Source: JAFNAG01 sp963824985
Lineage (GTDB): Bacteria > Acidobacteriota > UBA6911
NCBI GenBank assembly: GCA_963824985.1
Contig: CAWGRQ010000047.1
Span: 248,001-312,000 of the forward strand
DNA length: 64,000 nucleotides
Direction: 5' to 3'
Positions 8,567 through 19,050 of this stretch are shown here, one piece after another. Under the pieces are notes generated by a model. The model was not told the DNA's origin, did not search any database, and was given only the letters and a program-made list of their open reading frames with translations. Every line of letters begins with the position of its first letter. Positions within the stretch are counted from its first letter, which is position 1. Made by a program: the position numbers and the translations under genes.

Positions 8567-11500
8567 TCAGAAGTTGAAGCGCATGATGATCTGGATCACG
8601 CGCGGGCCGCCCTGCGTTCCGGTCACCTGGCAGGTGTTCAGGCTGCTGCTGACGCACGAGGTCGTGAAGTTGAAGTTGACCTCGTTCAACGCGTTTACGA
8701 ACTCGGCGCGGAGCTCGAAGTTCTTCGTCTCCGTGAAACGGAACTGTTTCAACACGCTCATGTCCACGTTATTCCACCTCGGTCCGCGGACATAGTGATT
8801 GCGCGGCGCGCAGTCTTCGGTAAATATGGAAATGCAATCCGCCGCCCTCGCCGGAGCGAAGTAGCGTCCGGTGGGCGCCTCTCCGCTGTAACCGGTCGCG
8901 GAAGTCGGCGAGAAGCTGAAGGCCCGGATGGTGTTCTGGATGATGTCATCCGGCAGCTGATAGATGATGCGGTTCGCGTCATCGAAGCGCAGCTTGAAGA
9001 GACTCTGGAGTTCCTCATCCGTCATCCCCACCACCCGGTAGTTGCCGAAACTCTCACGATCGCCGCTCTGCATGCGGAAGATCCCGTGAAATTCCCAGCC
9101 GCCGATGAGGCTATCGAGCAATCTGCCCGCGGAGGCGCCGAACCTGCGGCCCTTGCCGAACGGCAGTTCGTACACCCAGTTGAGCTTGAACGTGTGCGGC
9201 AGGGTGCTGCCCAGATCGTTGATCCGATCCCGGCGGAACGAGATACCGCGACGTGCCGAAGGCTTTGGCAAAGACGTAATTTGCCTGAACCAGCAGTCCC
9301 TGCGACATCCGCCGACGCAACTCAACGACCAGCGAGTCGTATCTCGTATACCCGCCGTTGCCCTGGACGGTGGCGCCGCCGAGCAGGTTGGGATTGGTTA
9401 TAAAGAAATTGGCCGGCATCCCTGCCTTCAAGCCATTGGCGCGCTTGGTGGCATCGTTGTACAGGATTCCCGCAAAAGATGTCGGGTTGGGATTGACCCG
9501 GTTGAGATAGCCGAGATTGGTGCTGCTGGTCCAGTTCGAGCCCGAGTACTTCGACGGATTCGTCGCATCGGCAGCGGACAACCCGTTGAACCAGGCAAGG
9601 CTGATCGGCAGCGGATAGGTGCCTGTATTCGGCCCCAGGTACTTGAAGCCGGAGGAGGCCTTCCCGTTCGCGACATTGGCCTGCAGGTTCAACATCGCCA
9701 GGTAGAACTCGTCCATGACTCCGTTCTCGAGCATGTTGTGTTCGGTATCGTTGTAATTGTATGTGGTCCATCCCTGGAGGCTTCTGGTGCCCTACATAGC
9801 GGACCTCAAGAGCCATGCTCTTGCCAAGCTCGCGCTGGAGGCCGAAGGTCCAGGACTGGGCGTAGGGGGTTCTGATATTGGGATCGAAGACAATCATCGA
9901 GGACGTATCCGAATAGGTCGCCGATGTGATCGGGTAGACCGGCGCATCCGGGAATGTTCCCGGGGAGAGACGGCTCCGTTCACGGAAAAGCAGCGGCCAT
10001 TGATCGGCGCCGACACCGCTGACCAGGTTGTTTCGGTTAACGTTGCGTGTGGCCGTCAGGGATTGGCCCGGATTGCCGGTGAACATGCTGCGGTAGGTGT
10101 CCATTCCCATCCGGCTGTAGGCAATCGAATATCCGCCGCGGATCAACGGTCTTGCCGGTTTCCCCGAGGATGCGTCCGAGAAATCCTTCCGCTTTCGGGC
10201 TCCACGCAATCCCGAAACTCGGCGCGAAGTCGTTCCATCGCTGATTGTAGGCTTTCGTGCCCTTCTTGTACTGGATGAACTCCGGCAACTTGCCGGTCAT
10301 GACGCCGGGCTCGAACCTGTTGCCGACGCCGGATACGCCCCAGATATCCTCGATGGTGGCCGTCGAATAAGACGTCGTTACCGGGAACAAAGGGCGTCTG
10401 GAGCTCCCAGCGCAAGCCATAAGTTGAGCGTCAGGCCGGGGCGCATGCGCCAGGCATCCTGCACGAAAAAGCCATATTCCTGATAGTGGCCGCGGTTCAC
10501 GCTGTTCCCATTAAATCCGTACTTATTGTCCTGCCTCGCCCAGGTACGCGGTGCCTCCCAACGAGGTGACGCTCCCGATCAGAACCCCATACATGGCGCG
10601 GGCGGTCGAGAGCTGTGTCGAGGATGCCCCGGGGAAGTTATTCGGGCCGTTGTTTGAGTCGAACATTATCCTGGCCGGGTCGTACGTATTGTCGACCCCG
10701 AGGGTGACGCTGGGTGTTTGCAGGGTTCTGATCGCCGTATACTCCACGACGCCAAACTGTGAGAAGGCGGCGCCGAAACTCAAGCTGTGCGACCCCTTGC
10801 TCCAGGTCAGCGTGTCCTCGAGCACCTTGCTCGTCGCATTGCGCCGGCTGCCGGTGGAGCTGACATAAGGATTGGTGATCCCCGGCCCGCTGACGCTGAT
10901 CGTGTAGCCTTCCATGTTGTACACCGAGCCGCTGAACATGCCGGGATTCACGTTCGAATTGAACATGCTGGGCCCGCCGGACATGCCGGCGCGGAATTCA
11001 TTGACGAGCCGCGGGGTCAAGGTCGAACGCAGCGCCAGAGATCCGTTGTAGCGCTGCGAGCACTGAACTCCGAAGTTCGGCGAATTCGGGAAATTCGGCT
11101 CGTAGCTGTTCGTGGTGTCATATTGAATACAAAAGAGCTTGTTGTGGTTCCAGGTGGCCTCCAGGCGATGCTTGCTGGTCAGGTTGAAGTCCAGCCGGCC
11201 CGTCATATAGCGCCACTTGGTGCTCGACGGAAGCGTGAAGGTGAGTGATCTGGACGAGGGGATCGTTCCCCTGCCTCAAACTCCCCTGGGAAGTGGAAGC
11301 GCTCATGTCGGCCAGCATCTGCTTCACAATCGGGTCCGGGGTAGACACAAACCCGTTGGCAGTTGCCAGGTCGAACAGGTTCACGCTCCGGGTGACTCCG
11401 CCTACAGCATACAGAAAGTTGCCCTGCTCGGCCTCGGGCGTGAAGAGTGTGGCGGTGGAAGTGACCGAGACCGGCTGGCGCAATTCCTCGTAATTGAAGA

Positions 11501-12463
11501 AGAAGAAAGCCTTGTCCCGGCCGTCGAAGAGCTTGGGAATCCAGATCGGGCCGCCGAAACGGCCGCCGAACTGATTCTGCTTGGTCTGGGCAGGAGGGGA
11601 CTTCCAGGTCCGCCAGTCTTCACCGGCCGGGCGCCGTGATGTTGCGGTTGTTGAACCACGAGTTGGCATTGAAGTACGGGTTGCGCAAATACTCGTACAG
11701 GCCGCCATGGTAATTCGTTGTTGCCGGATCGCGTGACGAACCTGATCTGCACCGCGCCCCCACCGCCGCTTTCCGCCCCCGGCGTTGCCGTGGAAACCGT
11801 GACCTGCTCCATGGCATCGACGCCCGGACGCACGCGGCTGAAAAAGCCGTCGGTCGACTTCATGTAGTTGTCCTGCGCGCTGATGCCGTCAATCGTGATG
11901 TTTACCATGTTCTCCGGCAATCCCATGACGCGGGCCTCACGGGTGTCGGTGCCCGAGATACTGATGCCCGGTATACTCAAGATGACGGCTTCGAGAGCGC
12001 TGCGGCTCCCGGTCGGCAGGTTGAGGATCTGGCTGGACACCATGGTCGCCGCTATGTTGGCCGTCTGCGACTGCACCATCTCGGCGCCTGCCTCCACGAT
12101 GACGGTCTCGCTGGTTCCGCCGATCTGGAGGGTGACACGGATGGTAGCCGGAACACCTGCCTCGAGTCTGATGTCCTTATAGACCGCAACCTTGAAGTTC
12201 GGAACCGTAACGGTCGCGGTGTAAATCCCGGAATTTAAGGCCGGGATGGAAAAGGTGCCGTTCGCGGCCGTGATGGCCTTGAACTCGGCACTGGTAGCGT
12301 CGTTCTTCACCGTAACATCCGCGCCGGGAATGACACCCCCGGTTGAATCGACGACCACACCTGAGAGAGATGATGTCGAGCCGCCGCCTTGTCCATAGGC
12401 CATGACGCCAAGCAGCGAAAACAGGAGCATCGCTACCAGCAATCTGGTCGTGACTGATTTCAT
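8567..12463 (-). pseudogene. Oar-like TonB-dependent receptor, multiply frameshifted
   Basis: Outer-membrane beta-barrel receptor/transducer family with an N-terminal carboxypeptidase-regulatory (Ig-like) domain. The start ATG at 12463 follows GGGGG at a good distance and opens a signal peptide (MKSVTTRLLVAMLLFSLLGV). Next come the regulatory domain (STSSLSGVVVDSTGGVIPGA), a TonB plug (TNIAATMVSSQILNLPTGSR; VTISTATP-like block), then a long barrel ending in VIQIIMRFNF, with the terminal Phe typical of outer-membrane barrels. The complete product would be about 1,290 residues. Reading frame changes at least nine times (near 11725, 11640, 11230, 10530, 10430, 10365, 10170, 9740 and 9280), each time by +1. 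All pieces align with the family in order, so either the gene is dead or the sequence contains insertion errors here. A terminator follows it. Confidence 0.8.
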
Positions 12464-12950
12464 ATAAAACCCCCAATTAGAGATCATTGATCATCACCAG
12501 TTGATGAATTTTCTTGAATGCCTAAATGGCCCGCCGGCCGAATCTTGTCTGGGCAAGCCACAGGCAGGCGGAGATATCGCCACCGCTGGAGCGCCGGCAA
12601 TGACCATCTTCATATTCATACGAAGATGTCACCAGCCAAGGCTACCGCAAGCAAAACCGATATGATGCGGATCAGTTAGGAAATCCGCTGTATTCAGGAG
12701 AGTACTTTGCGCTCCGGAATCCAGGGTCCGGAACGCACCCTTCACTCGCCATCGCTGCCCGGGATAAACTGCCAAACTAAAGCTATCAATCCGAAATTGT
12801 TAATCTTATTTTACGAATCACATTGATCGCGTGGTGGCATCATACAAATGCGGATTCGGCTCCGCAAGAAAATTGTCGCAATGAATACATTATAAATGTT
12901 TAATCATAAGCACTGGTATAAGCGTCTATATATTGTTTCGCCAATGGTTC
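12464..12950. other. Intergenic region upstream of the minus-strand receptor
   Basis: About 490 bp without a supported gene. The side next to the receptor holds its ribosome site (GGGGG in front of ATG 12463) and presumably its promoter. The stretch 12760-12945 is noticeably AT-rich compared with the rest of the window. No repeat, RNA gene or terminator could be recognised. Confidence 0.5.
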
Positions 12951-13778
12951 CTAATCTTTCAACTCGCGAATCCAGATGTTCCGGAACCGAACCGGGTTGG
13001 TGTGATCCTGCAGGACAAGCGGGCCCCTGTCTTCGTGCGGGATATAATCGGTGACGGCATGAGCGCTGATCCAGTTGGTGCCCCCCTCGAGCGCCACATG
13101 ATCTTGGATCAGGACGCCGTTGTGAAAGACGGTGAAGACCGCTTTTCTTGAGACTTTCCCCGTACTGTCAAAAAGTGGCCGACGATAGATCACGTCATAG
13201 GTCTGCCATTGCCCGGGCCGGCAACTGGCGTTGACCAGGGGAAGAGCCCTTCCATACAGCGCACCGCACTGACCGTCAGGATAGGTCTTGTTCTCAAACG
13301 AGTCGAGGATCTGGATTTCGTACATTCCCTGGAGATAAACGCCGCTGTTACCCCTTCCCTGGCCGCTTCCGGTAACTACCGACGGCGTGGCGAACTCGAC
13401 GTGGAGCTGGCACGAGCCAAACTGATCCCTGGTCCGGATGTTCCCCGCACCCTTGACGGATTCCATATATCCGTCGCGGACGATCCACTTTGACGGTTCC
13501 CTCTTCACGTTCATCCAGTTAGACAAATCCTTGCCGTCGAAAAGTACGACGGCGTCGGATGGAGGGGATCCTGTCTGCATAACCGACCCGCAGATCCCCG
13601 GAGTGATCACCGGCGGCGCCGGGCGACTCTCGTCATGAATCATCCACCGGCCCGTGTCTGTTTCCACATACTGAATCACTTCCTTTTTCTTTTCATTCTG
13701 AGCCTCTATCCGGGCGGCCGGCACGACCATGCCGCCAAGCAAACACACGATCAAAGCCAACGACCATTTCCTGATCAT
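12951..13778 (-). CDS. Secreted DUF1080 (3-keto-disaccharide hydrolase-like) protein
   Basis: A 275-residue exported protein. The ATG at 13778 is chosen because AGGAG lies just upstream and a signal peptide follows (MIRKWSLALIVCLLGGMVVP). The core carries the family signatures VVLFDGKDLSNWMN, GQGRGNSGVYLQGMYEIQILDS and GQWQTYDVIYRRP, a concanavalin-like sandwich found in enzymes acting on 3-keto-glycosides and in many secreted proteins of unknown role. The C-terminal GPLVLQDHTNPVRFRNIWIRE block is also typical. It stands alone on the minus strand, upstream of the receptor gene but separated by about 490 bp, so co-transcription is uncertain. Substrate is not predictable from sequence. Confidence 0.88.
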   Translation of the reverse strand: MIRKWSLALIVCLLGGMVVPAARIEAQNEKKKEVIQYVETDTGRWMIHDESRPAPPVITPGICGSVMQTGSPPSDAVVLFDGKDLSNWMNVKREPSKWIVRDGYMESVKGAGNIRTRDQFGSCQLHVEFATPSVVTGSGQGRGNSGVYLQGMYEIQILDSFENKTYPDGQCGALYGRALPLVNASCRPGQWQTYDVIYRRPLFDSTGKVSRKAVFTVFHNGVLIQDHVALEGGTNWISAHAVTDYIPHEDRGPLVLQDHTNPVRFRNIWIRELKD

Positions 13779-13956
13779 GGAGTCTCCTGATGCGTCAATG
13801 GAACAAGCGTGATCCAATTCGGGATGTCCGGCAGATCCGGCCCACAGCGTCTGATGATATCCGAATCCTCCCCATGCGCCAACATGGTTTCGCGCCGCGA
13901 CGGTTCCGGGAATCCACGATCGTCAGCCGACTTCATGCAAGCGATTTAAATGAACC

Positions 13957-14175
13957 GCATCTGTTTAGCCCCGTTGTCAGAGACCGCAACAAAACGCCAC
14001 GGATTTCACGGATTCCACAGATTTTATGAAGGCACTACCAAAAGGCGGTGTTTCTTGCAGCCCCCAGGAAGCAGGCAAAGACGATGACATCATTTGGTGC
14101 GCGTCGTTACGCGCATGCCCCATGCATTCGAATTCGTGGGACCCGTGGCTGCTTTTGAAGGGGCTAAACAATTAC
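13957..14175 (+). mobile_element. Miniature inverted-repeat element, type B copy 2
   Basis: A 219-bp element with ends GCATCTGTTTAGCC and GGCTAAACAATTAC, nearly identical by eye to the copy at 39588-39806. It contains the direct-repeat motif CCACGGATTTCACGGATTCC (14000-14019) and no gene. Unlike its sister it shows no clear 8-bp flanking duplication. It directly abuts the TA-type repeat to its right, so the flank may have been altered by a second event. Confidence 0.75.
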
Positions 14176-14446
14176 TCGCTCATGATCAAAAACTTCTGGG
14201 ACACGGGAGAACTCGGGCAGGGCTTTTGCGCCGACATACTCCGGTGCAGACCGTCGAATGCCGGCGCAGGCTGGAATCATCCACAGAGGTTGGATTGGAG
14301 CACTCGACGATCTGCAACGGAAAATGTGCATCGGCACGCAGCGCTGAGCCCTTCGGGCCCGGCAAAAGCCCTGCACACGGATCCAATCCCTGTTCATCAG
14401 CGTTCTTCCGTGTCCTGCGATGTCCTGCTTCGTGAATAATGCGGAT
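14176..14446 (-). repeat. TA-type dispersed repeat, copy 1
   Basis: The minus-strand sequence from 14446 (TAATCCGCATTATTCACGAA) aligns with the left part of the repeat at 44754, including the blocks GTGCAGGGCTTTT and CGAAGG, and its terminal 60 bp with the right end of the copy at 27023-27176. The left boundary is inferred from GATCATGA, also seen at the far end of the 44754 copy. Short open frames here are not supported as genes. Confidence 0.5.
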
Positions 14447-14538
14447 TAAAATCCAGCGCTACAATTCAAGGTTGAGTGGTGTGTCTCCAGAATCCATAAT
14501 TGAAGCTGTGGCGAGCCGATCTTCTTTGGAGGTTTCAA

Positions 14539-14934
14539 ATGGGTGCTATCAGACATCATGGTGTACAGACAGATGGACTCCCCCAACCGGCAGGTCCATA
14601 CTCGCCCGCGGTGGTCTTCGAGCGGATTGTTTTCGTCTCGGGCCAGGGGGCGAAGGACCCGGCCACGGGGCGGCTGGTCGGGACCGATATCGAGAGCCAG
14701 ACCGAACAGGTGCTGAACAATATCGCCGCTATCCTTCGCGCGGCTGGAAGCGATCTGAATCATGTCCTGCGCTGCGGGGTATTTCTCGCCGACATCGGCG
14801 AGTTCGGCCGGATGAATGCGGTTTATGAACGCATTTTTGGAAGCAACCGGCCCGCAAGGACTACCGTCCAGGTGGCGGCCTTGCCCATCCCCGGCCTGCG
14901 CGTGGAGATTGATGCCATCGCCTATATTCCCTGA
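14539..14934 (+). CDS. ridA: RidA (YjgF/UK114) family imine/enamine deaminase
   Basis: A 131-residue protein of the RidA family, which hydrolyses reactive 2-aminoacrylate-type enamines/imines released by PLP enzymes. The ATG at 14539 is preceded by GGAGG at 14527-14531. Family blocks include LPQPAGPYSPAV, VFVSGQGAKDPATG, QVLNNIAAILRAAG and the C-terminal RPARTTVQVAALPIPGLRVEIDAIA, which contains the conserved substrate-binding Arg. The length is normal. Its TGA stop lies inside an 8-bp target duplication made by the miniature element that follows. The neighbouring GNAT and amidohydrolase genes suggest a small nitrogen-compound detoxification cluster; this is inference. Confidence 0.92.
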   Translation: MGAIRHHGVQTDGLPQPAGPYSPAVVFERIVFVSGQGAKDPATGRLVGTDIESQTEQVLNNIAAILRAAGSDLNHVLRCGVFLADIGEFGRMNAVYERIFGSNRPARTTVQVAALPIPGLRVEIDAIAYIP

Positions 14935-14936
14935 TG

Positions 14937-15059
14937 GTAACAGTTTAGGTTGCAGGCTGTTAGATTCAGACCGAAAGACTGAAGCTTGCTGGTCGGCAAA
15001 TCTGAAGAGAAATGCGGGCTGTCAGCCTACAGTCCATAGCCTACAGCCTAAACTGCTGC
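14937..15059 (+). mobile_element. Miniature inverted-repeat element, type D (123 bp)
   Basis: Ends are GTAACAGTTTAGG (14937-14949) and CCTAAACTGCTGC (15047-15059), inverted repeats matching at 11 of 13 positions. A perfect 8-bp direct repeat CCCTGATG flanks it (14929-14936 and 15060-15067), and the left copy contains the ridA stop codon. The interior has further internal complementarity (GCAGGCTGT against ACAGCCTAC). The GTAA start, TTTAG motif and 8-bp duplication tie it to the type A and B elements although its interior differs. Confidence 0.8.
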
Positions 15060-15085
15060 CCCTGATGCGCAGGTCACCTGGGCTT

Positions 15086-15556
15086 ATGTCCACACGAATC
15101 GGAACCGTTAGACAATTCCGCCCCGAGGACGCAGAGGACTGCAGCCGCCTGGTGTGCTCCTGCCTCGATCAGGATGGGTCGCTTTCCGAATCCGCCCGAC
15201 AGGCGCTTGTCCAGCTGGAATCTCCCGCCGCGATGCGCGAGCGGGCCATGTTGTTTTACCTCGCTGTGCACGCGGGTGAGACCGGGATTCTCGGAATCGG
15301 CGGGGTGGAAATGAATGAAATCCGGCTTGTGTACGTGCACCCCGCGCACCGTCGCCTGGGAGTCGGCAGAGCTCTCCTCGGGCATCTGGAAGCTCTGATT
15401 CCACCGGCTCTTTTTGGAGATGTGTTCGTCTATGCCCTCCCGGAAGCTGCCGGCTTTTATCGCGCTAACGGCTACCGCGCCGGTGGCGAACATGTATTTA
15501 CATTCAGGGATGTTTCCATCCCCACCATCTTCATGACCAGGAGCCTGTCCCGATGA
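15086..15556 (+). CDS. GNAT family N-acetyltransferase
   Basis: A 156-residue acetyl-CoA-dependent acyltransferase. The acetyl-CoA binding motif A is clear: VYVHPAHRRLGVGRALLGHL, followed by YALPEAAGFYRANGYRAGG, the typical C-terminal motif of small-molecule acetyltransferases. The N-terminal GTVRQFRPEDAEDCSRLV also fits the fold. The ATG at 15086 is taken as the start; an in-frame ATG at 15065 lies within the duplicated target of the miniature element and is less likely. The stop overlaps the start of the next gene by 4 bp (ATGA), implying translational coupling. The acetylated substrate is unknown. Confidence 0.85.
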   Translation: MSTRIGTVRQFRPEDAEDCSRLVCSCLDQDGSLSESARQALVQLESPAAMRERAMLFYLAVHAGETGILGIGGVEMNEIRLVYVHPAHRRLGVGRALLGHLEALIPPALFGDVFVYALPEAAGFYRANGYRAGGEHVFTFRDVSIPTIFMTRSLSR

Positions 15557-17232
15557 ACAGTTTGAATTCCAGAGGTTTCAATGGTGATCCCGGGCCCGGG
15601 GCTTTGGCCCAACAGGTCGCCGATCTGATCGTGACCGGTGCCGCGGTCTGGACGGGCGACCCGGCTCAACCTGAAGCCGAGGCTGTCGCCATTCGGGGCG
15701 ACCGCATTGTGGCGGTCGGCAGCGCGGCCGAAATCGAGGCGTGGCGCGGCCGCGCCACCCGCGTCATCGCGGCCGCAGGGCGGTTGCTCCTCCCCGGCTT
15801 CAACGACGCACATGTCCATTTCATCGATGGCGGTCTGCAATTGGACAACGTCAACCTCAAGGATGCCGCCGGAACCGGAGAATTCATCCGCCGCGTCGGC
15901 GTGCAAGCGGAGAGAACCGTAACCGGGGAGTGGATTCTGGGCGGGGGGTGGGATGAGCAGAGGTGGGACCGGCCGGCACTGCCCGTCAAGGAAATGATTG
16001 ACCCGGTCACGCGCGAGGTCCCAGTTCTGATCCATCGTTCCGATTTGCACACGGCTCTGGCCAATTCGCTGGGCTTGCGCCTGGCCGGCGTCACTTCCGC
16101 CACCCCGGATCCGGTTGGCGGAACCATCGTGCGGGATGCCGCGGGAAACCCGACCGGGATCCTCAAGGATGCCGCCATCAACCTGGTGGCCGGCATCATC
16201 CCGCCGATTTCACCCGAGCGCCGGTTGCGCGCGGCCCAAAAAGCGCTGGCGCATGCCGCGGCTCTCGGAGTCACCAGCGTCCACCACATGAATGCCGGCT
16301 CCGACGATATCGCCCTGTTTGCGGAACTCGGCGCCCGCGGCGAATTGACCACGCGCATCTATGCGGTCCCTTCGGCTTCGGAGTGGGCGGGAGCGCTCCC
16401 GGCGGCGATCAGCAACGTGCCGGCCTCGCCGGCGTTGCGCGTCGGCGCGGTGAAAGGCTTTGCCGACGGTTCTCTGGGGTCGGCGACGGCTCTCTTTTTT
16501 GAACCATACGCGGATGCACCCGAAACGTGCGGTCTCTTGACCGACGAAATGCATCCGCGCGCCGCGTTGCTGGCGCGTCTGGTGCAAGCCGATAAAGCCG
16601 CCCTGCAGGTCTGCTGGCACGCCATCGGCGACCGGGCCGTCTCATTGACCCTCGATCTGTTCGACGACATCGTGCGCTCGAATGGTCTCCGGGACCGACG
16701 CTTCCGCATCGAACACGCTCAACACGTGGCGCCACCGGACTTTGAGCGGTTCAGACTTCTGCCGGTAATCGCTTCCGTGCAACCGTATCATGTGATCGAT
16801 GATGGCTGCTGGGCCGCGCGGCGCCTCGGAGCGGGACGCCTGAAAACCAGCTATCCTTACCGCACTTTCCTCGATCAGGGCGTGCGGCTGGCGCTCGGAA
16901 CCGACTGGTATGTCGCGCCTCTCAACCCCATGCTTACGCTCCACGCCGCAACGTCGCGATTGACATTGGATGGTCTGAATCCCCGGGGTTGGATCCCGGA
17001 ACAGAAGCTCTCCATGGCCGAGGCGGTTTCCGCCTACACTGCCGGATCCGCCTATGCGGAGTTTCAGGAAGTCGTGAAAGGAACGATTACCACGGGCAAG
17101 TTTGCCGACCTGGTATTGCTCGACCGCAACATCTTCACAATCGATCCGGTGGAAGTGCCCGGGGTGGCCGTCGACGCCACCGTCGTGGGCGGCCGGATCG
17201 TTTACACAAATCCACCCGCCGCGTGGCCATGA
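15553..17232 (+). CDS. YtcJ-like amidohydrolase
   Basis: A 559-residue metal-dependent hydrolase of the Amidohydro_3/YtcJ group. The two small N-terminal beta strands around DLIVTGAAVWTGD and the C-terminal GKFADLVLLDRNIF form the composite domain, and the barrel carries the metal motif NDAHVHF (about residue 86), QVCWHAIGDRAV and FRIEHAQHV, then LALGTDWYVAPLNPM. Such enzymes hydrolyse amides or related bonds of cyclic or N-acylated compounds; the precise substrate cannot be assigned. It overlaps the GNAT stop by 4 bp, so the two are probably one operon, with a PIG-L deacetylase following 76 bp later. Confidence 0.9.
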   Translation: MNSLNSRGFNGDPGPGALAQQVADLIVTGAAVWTGDPAQPEAEAVAIRGDRIVAVGSAAEIEAWRGRATRVIAAAGRLLLPGFNDAHVHFIDGGLQLDNVNLKDAAGTGEFIRRVGVQAERTVTGEWILGGGWDEQRWDRPALPVKEMIDPVTREVPVLIHRSDLHTALANSLGLRLAGVTSATPDPVGGTIVRDAAGNPTGILKDAAINLVAGIIPPISPERRLRAAQKALAHAAALGVTSVHHMNAGSDDIALFAELGARGELTTRIYAVPSASEWAGALPAAISNVPASPALRVGAVKGFADGSLGSATALFFEPYADAPETCGLLTDEMHPRAALLARLVQADKAALQVCWHAIGDRAVSLTLDLFDDIVRSNGLRDRRFRIEHAQHVAPPDFERFRLLPVIASVQPYHVIDDGCWAARRLGAGRLKTSYPYRTFLDQGVRLALGTDWYVAPLNPMLTLHAATSRLTLDGLNPRGWIPEQKLSMAEAVSAYTAGSAYAEFQEVVKGTITTGKFADLVLLDRNIFTIDPVEVPGVAVDATVVGGRIVYTNPPAAWP

Positions 17233-17308
17233 CCGCGCGGCCTGCGGGGGGGTGTTGCCCGGAGCGCACGTGTGGATTTAAGGCGGAAACCGAGGGGGGA
17301 GAGATACG

Positions 17309-18010
17309 ATGAAAATTCTGGCCGTTTTTGCCCATCCGGATGACGAGGCATTCGGTCCGGCGGGAACCCTGTCTCGTTATGCGGCAACCGGGCACACGGT
17401 GCGCCTGGTCACGATGACCCACGGGGAAGCCGGCAGCCTGGGACCGGCTAAACACCTCACTCATCGCGAACTCGCCCGTCTTCGCGCGGACGAACTTCGC
17501 TGCTCCGCTGCAGCCCTGTTCGTGTCCACCCTCGACATTTACAGCCTTCCCGACGGCGGGCTCGCTGAATTACCACCCGAGGAAGGCATGGCCATCATCC
17601 GCCGGGAGATCGGATTCTTTCAGCCCGACGCTCTGATCACCTTCCATTCAGCCGGCATTTCCGGCCATCCGGATCACCGGACTGTCGCCCGCTGGTGCCT
17701 GCAAGCGGTTCAGGAAAGCGTCGATTCTCCGCGGTTGTTCGCCTATGGGATCTCACCGGGTCAAGCCGAGCAGATTCGCCATCGGCGGCTGGAGCCGATC
17801 CCGGAAGATGAGATCAGCCATGTGATCGACGTGTCCCGATATCTGGACTATAAGTTTCAGGCCATCCGATGTCATCAATCGCAGGCCGAATCGTGGGAGA
17901 AAATGCAGACCGTGCCGGGAGGCGTGACATCCTTCCTGCAGAAAGAGCACTTTTCACTTGTCTGGCCGCCGGTCGCCGACGGCGTTCGCCGGGACCGCCT
18001 CGAGGATTAG
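17309..18010 (+). CDS. PIG-L (LmbE) family zinc deacetylase
   Basis: A 233-residue cytoplasmic N-deacetylase. The zinc motif AHPDDE is at residues 8-13 and the second ligand block HPDHR at about residues 117-121 (GHPDHRTVARW). The family removes acetyl groups from N-acetylglucosamine-type substrates, including thiol precursors and mycothiol/bacillithiol intermediates. The start ATG follows GGGGGGAGAG. It is the last gene of a plus-strand run (ridA, GNAT, amidohydrolase) and ends 28 bp before the convergent exonuclease III gene. The C-terminal MQTVPGGVTSFLQKEHFSLVWPP is typical of the BshB-like subgroup, but no other thiol-synthesis gene is in view. Confidence 0.88.
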   Translation: MKILAVFAHPDDEAFGPAGTLSRYAATGHTVRLVTMTHGEAGSLGPAKHLTHRELARLRADELRCSAAALFVSTLDIYSLPDGGLAELPPEEGMAIIRREIGFFQPDALITFHSAGISGHPDHRTVARWCLQAVQESVDSPRLFAYGISPGQAEQIRHRRLEPIPEDEISHVIDVSRYLDYKFQAIRCHQSQAESWEKMQTVPGGVTSFLQKEHFSLVWPPVADGVRRDRLED

Positions 18011-18038
18011 CCTGCTTGAGTGCGGGGAGCTGCCCCGA

Positions 18039-18806
18039 TCATGAAAACGAAGCAATTACCGGAGCGTGATCGGACGGTTTTTCGCCCTTGCGTTCCTCAC
18101 GATCCACTTCAACTCCGGTGCATCGCCGCGCCAGGGGCGCGCTCGCCAGGATATGATCGATGCGCATCCCCCAGCCCCGGTGAAACGCGCCGCCGCGATA
18201 GTCCCACCACGTATACACACCCGCCTCGGGATGATGAAAGCGGAGTGTATCGACGAATCCCCACTCAAGAATCTTGCCAAATGCCCCCCGCTCGGGATCG
18301 CTGCACAGAATCTGGCCGCGCCATTGCTCCGGGTCCCAGACATCAAGGTCTTCGGGCGCCACGTTGAAATCGCCGCAGAGCAGAACCTCCGCCTTAGGAT
18401 CACAGCCATCGAGCACAGCGCGCAGGCGCTGAAACCAGGCCAGTTTGTACCGGTACTTCTCAGACTCCACGGACTGACCGTTCGGCGCATACATGTTGAA
18501 GATGCGCATCCCTTCAATGGTCGCCGACAACATCCGGCAGTCCGAATCGGAGGCGTCTCCCGGAAGAGCACGAACAACATCGCGCGCGGGGAATTTCGTC
18601 AGGATGGCGACCCCGTTATAGGCCTTTTGCCCGTTGACTATGCACTGATATCCGGCCTCCGCCAGAGGCGCCGCGGGAAAGTCCTCGTCGACCACCTTGG
18701 TTTCCTGAAGGCAGACGACCGATGGCTGTCTTCGCTGCAGCCAGTCAAGCAGGCGGGGCAGGCGCATTCTCACCGAGTTGATGTTCCAGGTGGCCAAGGT
18801 CAGCAT
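18039..18806 (-). CDS. xth: Exodeoxyribonuclease III / AP endonuclease
   Basis: A 255-residue DNA repair nuclease of the exonuclease III class, acting on abasic sites and 3' blocked ends. The start ATG at 18806 gives MLTLATWNINSVRMRLPRLL, the standard N-terminus; an upstream ATG would add 14 unconserved residues. Catalytic blocks are intact: WNINS, CLQETKV (metal-binding Glu), MYAPNG, LCGDFNVAP (Asp and Asn), TWWDYRGGAF...RIDHILAS and the terminal SDHAPV (catalytic His). It is convergent with the PIG-L gene. Confidence 0.95.
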   Translation of the reverse strand: MLTLATWNINSVRMRLPRLLDWLQRRQPSVVCLQETKVVDEDFPAAPLAEAGYQCIVNGQKAYNGVAILTKFPARDVVRALPGDASDSDCRMLSATIEGMRIFNMYAPNGQSVESEKYRYKLAWFQRLRAVLDGCDPKAEVLLCGDFNVAPEDLDVWDPEQWRGQILCSDPERGAFGKILEWGFVDTLRFHHPEAGVYTWWDYRGGAFHRGWGMRIDHILASAPLARRCTGVEVDREERKGEKPSDHAPVIASFS

Positions 18807-19050
18807 GATTATCCCGGAATCATTGTAGACCGGGCGGCGAGGAATCACTGCGCTTTCTTTTTCGATTTCATCCTCCCGGCCCCTTTCAGAATCATGCCGG
18901 ACGCGTGCAGCGACTTGCGTTTGGCGGCAAAGAGTGGAATCCTATGCCCGAACGGCGCTTCAAATCGAAAGGATGCTCAACCTCAGCCACCAGGCAAGGA
19001 CTCCTTTCCGTGAGACAAGACTCCGATCACCTCTATGGAACCGATGCCCT

